This document shows, one piece after another, positions 58,286 through 64,000 of a DNA stretch of 64,000 bases (position 1 is its first letter; every line of letters begins with the position of its first letter). The notes beneath the pieces are model-generated. The model searched no databases. It worked only from the letters and a program-made list of their open reading frames with translations, and was not told where the DNA came from. The stretch is taken from positions 24,074 through 88,073 of the forward strand of contig JAFRGC010000066.1 of the NCBI GenBank assembly GCA_017434025.1, written 5' to 3'. The DNA is from Mogibacterium sp. Its GTDB lineage: Bacteria > Bacillota > Clostridia > Peptostreptococcales > Anaerovoracaceae. A program made the translations under genes and the position numbers.

Positions 58286-59515
58286 CTATACAAACAGCGA
58301 CATGATGCCGTTGCTGATATCTATACCTTCTTCTGTAAGTCTAAGACCTTCACGGTCAATTATCAATAGTCCGCGCCCCGAATACTCTTCCGCTTCCTGT
58401 CTTGCGTCTGAGAATCGCTCCCAGAATTCTGCTTCAGTAAGGCCGAGATCATGGTATCTGACGCCTTCCCTCCGCCTCAGTCCCGTGAATACGGCTTCGC
58501 TGATGGTGTCGAACTCTGTATTGACATGCTCTTCCAGTATCGGGATCGTCCCGCCCTCCGGTCCGCCTCCGAACACTCTTATATATTCTTCTATATCATC
58601 GATGTTGCGATATCTCACCCCGTCGACGAATCCACTGGCTCCGAGGCCGAGCCCTATGTAATCTGACATGTCCCAGTAGCGCGAATTGTGTCTGGATCTG
58701 TACGGGCTGACTTCACTGTCGGTGACCCGCGCAAAATTGCTGATCTCGTAATGCTCATACCCCGCATCGCGCAGCATTGCGCATATCCGGTGATAAGTTG
58801 CGCGGTCCTCTTCATCACTGACTTCTTCGAACTCTCCGCGCTCTGCCATCTCGTAGAACGGGGTCCCTTCCTCCAGCTGGAGGCTGTAACAGGAGATATG
58901 CTCCGGCCTTAGATCAAGGATCTTCCTCAGGTCATCCAACGCGTCTTCGGTACTTTCGCCTGGGATCGAGAACATCAGGTCGAGATTCACGTTATCGAAT
59001 CCTTTCTGTCTGATGAGTTTCATCTCCCGCGCAACATTCTCGGCAGTATGGATACGTCCCATGAAGTGCAGCCGGTCGTTGTCCATCGACTGGACTCCCA
59101 TGGAGAGCCTGTTGATCCCCATATATCTGTATGCCTGCAGCTTTGCCAGCGTCACACCGTCCCTGATGCCGAGTGTCCCCGGATTCGCCTCCAGTGTGAT
59201 CTCCGCATCTTCATCGATCCTGAATGAGGATCTTACCGCATGCACGATGTCCCTCATCTGAGAGATATCGAGAACAGACGGTGTGCCGCCCCCGATGTAG
59301 ACCGTATCGACGGTCGTGGTTCTTCCCTGCTCTGTATCCCGCTGCCTCAGCGCCTCGCCCCTCAGCTGTATCTCCCGGATCAGCGCCTCGGTGTATTCCC
59401 TGCGCGGAGAACTCTCAGCATCAAAAGACAGGAAGGCACAGTAATTGCACTTCCTGACGCAGAATGGAATATGGATATAGATACCGGTCTTCCGGCATTG
59501 ATCATTCACGCTCAT
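58286..59515 (-). CDS. hemW: HemW-like radical SAM heme chaperone
   Basis: 409 aa. Radical SAM motif [19 protein letters not shown], then [18 protein letters not shown] and [11 protein letters not shown]. Earlier annotated as oxygen-independent coproporphyrinogen oxidase. It usually follows lepA in Bacillota, as here except for the intervening broken membrane-protein gene. Confidence 0.93.
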   Translation of the reverse strand: MSVNDQCRKTGIYIHIPFCVRKCNYCAFLSFDAESSPRREYTEALIREIQLRGEALRQRDTEQGRTTTVDTVYIGGGTPSVLDISQMRDIVHAVRSSFRIDEDAEITLEANPGTLGIRDGVTLAKLQAYRYMGINRLSMGVQSMDNDRLHFMGRIHTAENVAREMKLIRQKGFDNVNLDLMFSIPGESTEDALDDLRKILDLRPEHISCYSLQLEEGTPFYEMAERGEFEEVSDEEDRATYHRICAMLRDAGYEHYEISNFARVTDSEVSPYRSRHNSRYWDMSDYIGLGLGASGFVDGVRYRNIDDIEEYIRVFGGGPEGGTIPILEEHVNTEFDTISEAVFTGLRRREGVRYHDLGLTEAEFWERFSDARQEAEEYSGRGLLIIDREGLRLTEEGIDISNGIMSLFV

Positions 59516-60001
59516 CGTTCAACATCTTCTTCCTGCCAAATCTACTGCTGCAGAGTCTCATCAACGCACCCGCAAACCAGGTGATCAGACACAGACCGGC
59601 GAAAATCGCCAGTCCGACCGGCAGTCCCCATTTCACGAATCCGTACCAGTCATTCGAGTGCGGCCGTACGCCGATGCCGTTGATCAGTATGTTTGTCAGA
59701 TATACCGCCCCATAGATCAGCATAGGCAGTACCGCAAGCCTGTTGTCCCGGCGGCACTTATTGCCGTCACGATCCATATAATACAGGCAATGCCCTCGAA
59801 CAGATTCGAGAGCACTGTAAAATACCTGAGACTTCTCAGCCCCCTGTCAGTCAGCAGACCGCCCCTGATAAACACCATCATGAGCCATGCTCCGATCGCG
59901 AGCGCTGCAATTATTATATTCAGAATGATCCTGAACCCTCTTCCGCGGGGTCCTCTGTGTTCAGTCATATCTTCCCGCATCCGGAGATCATCTTCCGTCA
60001 T
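59502..60001 (-). pseudogene. frameshifted small membrane protein (two overlapping frames)
   Basis: Two frames, 59717-60001 (94 aa, two membrane helices: ILNIIIAALAIGAWLMMVFI and LFEGIACIIWIVTAISAAG) and 59502-59777 (91 aa, two more: LAVLPMLIYGAVYLTNILING, WGLPVGLAIFAGLCLITWFAGA), overlap by 61 nt. The second has no ribosome site. Joined, they read as one four-helix or larger membrane protein with a +1/-1 shift near 59720-59770. It overlaps lepA and hemW by 14 nt each, so it is translated within the operon. A programmed shift or two separate proteins remain possible. Confidence 0.55.
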
Positions 60002-61796
60002 CGAGTTTGAGCACTTCCGTGAATGCTTCCTGCGGCACCGTTACAGTACCGAACTGACGCATTCTCTTCTTGCCCGCCTTCTGCTTCTCGAGCAGCTTCT
60101 TCTTACGCGTGATATCTCCGCCGTAACATTTTGCGAGAACGTCCTTGCGGTATGCCCTGACCGTCTCTCTGGCGATGATCTTCTGTCCGATGGCAGCCTG
60201 GATCGGCACCTCGAACTGATGTCTCGGAATGATGTCTTTGAGCTTCTCACATCTGCCCCTGCCCTTGGCCATCGCTTCCTCCTCAGGAACGATCGTGCTG
60301 AGAGCGTCGATCTGTTCACGGTTGAGCAGGATGTCCAGCTTGACGAGTTTGGCCCTCTGATATCTCAGGAACTCATAGTCAAGAGAAGCGTAGCCTCTGG
60401 TACGGGACTTGAGCGCATCGAAGAAGTCGTAGATGACCTCGTTGAGCGGCATCTCGTAGTGGAGCTGTACTCTCGTCTTGGTGAGATACTCCATATGGAT
60501 CATATTGCCGCGCCTGTTCTGGCAAAGCGACATGATGCTTCCTACGTATTCGTTCGGCGTCATGATGTCGGCTTTGACGATCGGCTCTTCGATATACGAG
60601 ATCAGGGTCGGATCCGGCAGGTTCGACGGGTTCTGGATGTCGAGAACACTGCCGTCCTTCATCACTACCTTATATACTACTGAAGGCAAAGTTGTTATGA
60701 CGTCGAGATCGAACTCTCTCGCCAGTCTCTCCGTGATGACGTCCATATGCAGCAGTCCGAGAAAACCGCAACGGAAACCGTATCCGAGCGCAGCGGAGTT
60801 CTCAGGCTCGAAATTGAACGCGGCGTCGTTCACCTGGAGCTTCTCCAGTGCGTCCTTGACGTTCTCGTACTTCTCGCCTTCCGCCGGGAAGATGCCGCAG
60901 TAGACCATCGACTGGGCTTTCTTGTATCCCTTGAGCGGAGCGTCCGTCGGAGCATTCGCAAGGGTGATCGTATCACCGACGCGTGCGTCAGCGACCTGCT
61001 TGATGCTGCCGCAGATGTAGCCTACCTCTCCGGCCTTGAGCTCTTCAGCAGGAACTGTTCCCGGGATACAGTAACCGACCTCAGTGACTTCGTAGTTCTT
61101 GCCGGTGTTCATCATCCTGATGGTATCGCCCTTCTTCACGCGGCCGTCGAAGATCCTCGTATAGATGATGACGCCCTTGTAGCTGTCATAGTATGAGTCG
61201 AAGATCAGAGCCTTGAGCTTGCCGTCAGGATCGCCCTGCGGTGCCGGGATGACTTCGATCAGCTTCTCCAGCATCTCGTCGATACCCATTCCGGTCTTGG
61301 CCGAGATCTCCGGTGCCTCGCTGGCATCGAGGCCGATGATGTCTTCGATCTCTGCCCTGGCGTCGTCAGGTCTCGCGGAATCCAGGTCCATTTTGTTCAG
61401 GACCGGCAGGATCTCGAGATCCTCGTCCAAAGCGAGATAGACGTTGCCGAGAGTCTGCGCCTCAACACCCTGTGTGGCGTCCACGACAAGAACGGCTCCG
61501 TCGCAGGCGGCCAGTGAACGCGAGACCTCGTAGTTGAAGTCGACGTGTCCCGGTGTGTCGATCAGATTGAGAATGTATTCCTGACCGTCCTTCGCCTTAT
61601 ACTGCAGTCTTGTCGTCTGGAGTTTGATGGTGATACCGCGCTCACGCTCGATATCCATATTATCAAGATACTGCTCCTTCATATCGCGCGCTTCCACGAG
61701 ACCGGTCTTCTCGATAAGCCGGTCCGCCAGAGTGGATTTGCCGTGATCGATGTGAGCAATAATGCTGAAATTTCTTATATTGTCTAGATAACTCAT
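59988..61796 (-). CDS. lepA: elongation factor 4
   Basis: 602 aa from ATG 61796 ([21 protein letters not shown]), with GAAGAGGAATCA before it. GTPase motifs [17 protein letters not shown] and NKMD; EF4-specific C-terminal domain ([22 protein letters not shown]). Back-translocates ribosomes under stress. Confidence 0.98.
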   Translation of the reverse strand: MSYLDNIRNFSIIAHIDHGKSTLADRLIEKTGLVEARDMKEQYLDNMDIERERGITIKLQTTRLQYKAKDGQEYILNLIDTPGHVDFNYEVSRSLAACDGAVLVVDATQGVEAQTLGNVYLALDEDLEILPVLNKMDLDSARPDDARAEIEDIIGLDASEAPEISAKTGMGIDEMLEKLIEVIPAPQGDPDGKLKALIFDSYYDSYKGVIIYTRIFDGRVKKGDTIRMMNTGKNYEVTEVGYCIPGTVPAEELKAGEVGYICGSIKQVADARVGDTITLANAPTDAPLKGYKKAQSMVYCGIFPAEGEKYENVKDALEKLQVNDAAFNFEPENSAALGYGFRCGFLGLLHMDVITERLAREFDLDVITTLPSVVYKVVMKDGSVLDIQNPSNLPDPTLISYIEEPIVKADIMTPNEYVGSIMSLCQNRRGNMIHMEYLTKTRVQLHYEMPLNEVIYDFFDALKSRTRGYASLDYEFLRYQRAKLVKLDILLNREQIDALSTIVPEEEAMAKGRGRCEKLKDIIPRHQFEVPIQAAIGQKIIARETVRAYRKDVLAKCYGGDITRKKKLLEKQKAGKKRMRQFGTVTVPQEAFTEVLKLDDGR

Positions 61797-61896
61797 TGAT
61801 TCCTCTTCATGTAGTGATATCCCCCTGCAAACCAGGGCATCCGTATTCTCAATTATAAAATAGATCGGATGCAAATGTCAGCATCTTCGTACAATC

Positions 61897-61926
61897 TTTT
61901 CACCCCCTGCTGCTTCATGATATAAT
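61897..61926 (+). promoter_or_regulatory. promoter of the aldehyde dehydrogenase gene
   Basis: -10 TATAAT at 61921-61926 and a weak -35 TTTTCA at 61897-61902, 18-nt spacer; AGGAGG lies 6 nt before the ATG. Confidence 0.5.
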
Positions 61927-61966
61927 TCAGCAAAGCAATGCCATTGTAGATTACAGGAGGCCGATT

Positions 61967-63394
61967 ATGATCAAGATAGAATGGACACAGGAGCTTGTCC
62001 ACCAAACGGTTGAAGATCAGAAGAAGTTTTTCAGAACTGGTGAAACCCTTGATGTGAACTGGCGAATAGCCCAGCTCAGGAAACTCAAAGCCGCCGTGAA
62101 GTCACACGAAGCTCAGATGGCCAGAGCCCTCGGCGAAGATCTCGGAAGACATCCGACCGAAGCTTATCTCTGTGATATCGGAGCTATCATTCTTGAGATC
62201 AATGAAACTATCAGAGGTCTCAAGAGATGGGCCAGTCCCGAGATCCATTACAGCGGAATGCTGTGTTTCCCGAGCATGATGACCAAAGTATACAAGATGC
62301 CTTATGGCACTACCCTGATCATCAGCCCGTTCAACTTCCCGTTCCTGCTTTCATTAGGGGTGCTGATCGCTGCCATCGCAGGAGGCAATACTGCTGTTAT
62401 CAAGGCAAGTTCCAGAACGCCGGCATGCACAGCTGTGCTCCGCGAACTGATCAAGGATACATTCTCTCCGGACTATGTGACCGTCATCGCAGGCGGTCAT
62501 GACGTTGCGGACATGTGCCTCGAGGAGCGTTTTGACAAGATCTTCTATACCGGCTCACCTAAGGTGGCCAAGCATATCATGGAACGCGCGTCTGTCAATC
62601 TTACCCCTCTGGCGCTGGAGCTCGGAGGTGAAACGGGCAACTGGTGTATCGTAAGAAAAGACGCTGATCTTGATGATGCCGCGCGCAAGATCGCCTTCTT
62701 CAAGATCTGCAACAGCGGACAGGTATGCATCAATGTCAATCAGGTCGCAGTTGCCGAAGAGGTCGCGGATGAGTTCGTAGACAAGCTGAAAGCCGCCATA
62801 GTACAGCAGATCGGTGAGCAGCCTCATACGAATCCTGAATATCCGCGTCTGATCACGGAAGCTGCATACAGGAAATGTGCAGACGAAGCCGAACTGTACC
62901 GTGACCGCATCGTTTTCGGCGGAACGGGTGACGCCTCTTCGTGCAGATACGATACGACGATCATCTATCCTGTAAAGCCGGATGAAGAAATCGTCAAGCA
63001 CGAACTCTTCTGCCCTCTTCTGCCTGTCGTACCGTATAAAGACGCAGAGATCGACAGTCTGCTCGAGACGATCGCTTCACGTGAACACGGTCTGGCTCTG
63101 TATATTTTCACAGGGGACACGAAGTGGGCTGAACAAGTTATGAGGACGCAGCAGTTCGGAGGCGGCTGTATCAATGAAGTCTGCATCCATCTGATGGTCA
63201 AAGGAGTTCCGTTCAATGGAACAGGACATTCCGGAATGGGCGCATATCACGGCGAGTGGGGGTTCAGAGAATTCACGCATCCTCAGACGGTCCTGTTCGG
63301 CAATACAAAGTTCAATCTGCCGCTGCGTGAGCATCCGTACAGTGGGATCAAGAACGCTTACAAGGACAAGATGGTAAGATTCTTCGAGCGCTGA
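61967..63394 (+). CDS. NAD(P)-dependent aldehyde dehydrogenase
   Basis: 475 aa. SPFNFPFLLSLGVLIAAIAGGNTAVIKAS is split over the cofactor site; the catalytic Glu lies in LELGGETG and the catalytic Cys in NSGQVCINVNQV. The C-terminal FTHPQTVLFGNTKFNLPLREHPY is like class 3/YwdH-type enzymes acting on fatty or aromatic aldehydes. Transcribed divergently from lepA with its own promoter. Confidence 0.94.
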   Translation: MIKIEWTQELVHQTVEDQKKFFRTGETLDVNWRIAQLRKLKAAVKSHEAQMARALGEDLGRHPTEAYLCDIGAIILEINETIRGLKRWASPEIHYSGMLCFPSMMTKVYKMPYGTTLIISPFNFPFLLSLGVLIAAIAGGNTAVIKASSRTPACTAVLRELIKDTFSPDYVTVIAGGHDVADMCLEERFDKIFYTGSPKVAKHIMERASVNLTPLALELGGETGNWCIVRKDADLDDAARKIAFFKICNSGQVCINVNQVAVAEEVADEFVDKLKAAIVQQIGEQPHTNPEYPRLITEAAYRKCADEAELYRDRIVFGGTGDASSCRYDTTIIYPVKPDEEIVKHELFCPLLPVVPYKDAEIDSLLETIASREHGLALYIFTGDTKWAEQVMRTQQFGGGCINEVCIHLMVKGVPFNGTGHSGMGAYHGEWGFREFTHPQTVLFGNTKFNLPLREHPYSGIKNAYKDKMVRFFER

Positions 63395-63439
63395 TCCTGC
63401 CTGTTTACCGATTATGAATACCGCACTGTTTCAGTGAAC

Positions 63440-63470
63440 AAAAAGACAGCCGGGAGACACTCCGGCTGTC
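63440..63470 (-). terminator. terminator of rpsT
   Basis: Minus strand stem GACAGCCGG/CCGGCTGTC with loop AGTGTCTC, followed by TTTTTG, about 40 nt past the rpsT stop; also lies 45 nt after the plus-strand aldehyde dehydrogenase gene. Confidence 0.88.
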
Positions 63471-63510
63471 AGCGTATTTAACTTATACGCAGTGTGGGGA
63501 CGGGTGAGAA

Positions 63511-63774
63511 TTACTTAAGAGTGTTAAGCTTTTTCTCGAATCTGCCGACTTTGCGGGAAACAGTATTCTTGTGATATGTTCCCTTAGCAGCTGCCTGCAT
63601 GAGCTTCTTCTCAGCGTGCTTGAAAGCCTTCTCAGCATCCTCGAGGTTACCAGCTTCAACAGCTGCGAGGAAAGCCTTCTCAGCATCCTTAACGTGATTT
63701 CTTACTCTGATGTTGCGAGCAGTCTTCTTGTCGATAACGCGGATTCTTTTCTTTGCGGATTTAATATTAGCCAT
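63511..63774 (-). CDS. rpsT: 30S ribosomal protein S20
   Basis: 87 aa, very basic, MANIKSAKKRIRVIDKKTARN and TYHKNTVSRKVGRFEKKLN as in all S20 proteins. Single gene with its own terminator. Upstream is the group II intron end. Confidence 0.98.
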   Translation of the reverse strand: MANIKSAKKRIRVIDKKTARNIRVRNHVKDAEKAFLAAVEAGNLEDAEKAFKHAEKKLMQAAAKGTYHKNTVSRKVGRFEKKLNTLK

Positions 63775-63860
63775 TAATTTACCCCACTTTCATTCTATAA
63801 TGTATTAATTCGCAACGGCTATTATACGTGATTATGCGGGCGAATACAATAGGAAAAATA

Positions 63861-64000
63861 ATTAAGTAGGGGCTAGCTTGTAGCCCCTCTCACACCACCG
63901 TACGTGCCTTTCGGCATACGGCGGTTCAAATCAACTTCAACATGTGCCGTTCGGCATAATAATCGGACAGACTGACTAGCCCCGCGCGGGCTAGTTTTTC
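63861..64000 (-). mobile_element. class C group II intron, 3' end (continues past the window)
   Basis: Minus strand domain V at 63925-63894: ACCGC...GAAA tetraloop...GGTGGT with a CGC catalytic triad as in bacterial class C introns and a 2-nt bulge. Then domain VI hairpin GGGGCTA/TAGCCCC (63887-63869) and a terminal CCTACTTAAT-like end near 63861. To the right are domain IV stems (CTAGCCC.../GGGGCTAG). The reverse-transcriptase gene, if any, lies beyond the window. The 3' exon leads toward rpsT. Confidence 0.82.

Overview
The window looks like chromosome of a strictly anaerobic, probably non-sporulating Bacillota (class Clostridia, gut type). Supporting this are the glgB-glgP-glgC-glgD-glgA order, the rpsT/lepA/hemW neighbourhood with no gpr or spoIIP between rpsT and lepA, a biotin-dependent Na+-pumping decarboxylase operon, ATP-type PEP carboxykinase, Hsp33 and a molybdenum-hydroxylase maturation cluster of the Desulfovibrio/Clostridia type. 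Almost all genes lie on the minus strand. The species cannot be named from the sequence.

Layout. 1-143: end-truncated YkuK-like gene. 189-2414: two tRNA clusters (Lys-Asn-Tyr; Leu-Met-Glu-Asp-Trp-Ile) separated by a lipoprotein gene. Two 134-139 nt RNA elements bracket the second cluster. Each carries a tRNA T-arm half placed upstream of an acceptor-strand partner, inside conserved flanks closed by a covarying terminal stem. In element A the two halves rejoin into a perfect 73-nt tRNA, so it looks like a circularly permuted tRNA gene. This is the most unusual signal in the window. 2452-3580: small ORF, 21-bp and 54-bp tandem repeats. 3693-11853: double-TIR/TPR protein, YbaK deacylase, MoxR AAA+ ATPase, VWA protein, leucine-rich-repeat protein and Hsp33, mostly overlapping, resembling MoxR-VWA conflict systems. 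11914-14143: zinc-type macrodomain protein and a dicarboxylate/amino-acid:cation symporter.

14287-24101 is an aspartate/oxaloacetate module: Asp/Glu-family racemase, aminotransferase, oxaloacetate-decarboxylase-type carboxyltransferase, membrane beta and gamma subunits, biotin carrier and a second acyl-CoA-type carboxyltransferase in one operon, next to PEP carboxykinase and a cytoplasmic asparaginase. Asparagine or aspartate taken up by the cell could be turned into oxaloacetate and pyruvate with sodium export. 24102-24948 is gene-free and full of dyad-symmetric repeats. 24949-36708 is a complete glycogen operon ending in a GH13-GH77 fusion. 36853-38884 is a partner-switching set (RsbW-like kinase, STAS-kinase fusion, RsbV-like STAS). 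Then come a LOR/SDH protein and an AIM24 protein.

40831-52299 holds an XdhC protein, HD hydrolase, CoA-ligase-like protein, C-GCAxxG-C-C protein, radical SAM protein, NifX-like protein, G3E GTPase, a 58-aa zinc-ribbon-like protein, an NAD(P)-disulfide-oxidoreductase/Fe-S fusion and a molybdopterin aldehyde oxidoreductase. 52527-54552: membrane protein, LarC1 and LarB. 54633-56186: a HaeIII-like restriction endonuclease with no methylase beside it, a small monooxygenase and tRNA-Glu. 56257-63774: GNAT, glpK, hemW, a frameshifted membrane protein, lepA, aldehyde dehydrogenase and rpsT. The right edge is the 3' end of a class C group II intron.
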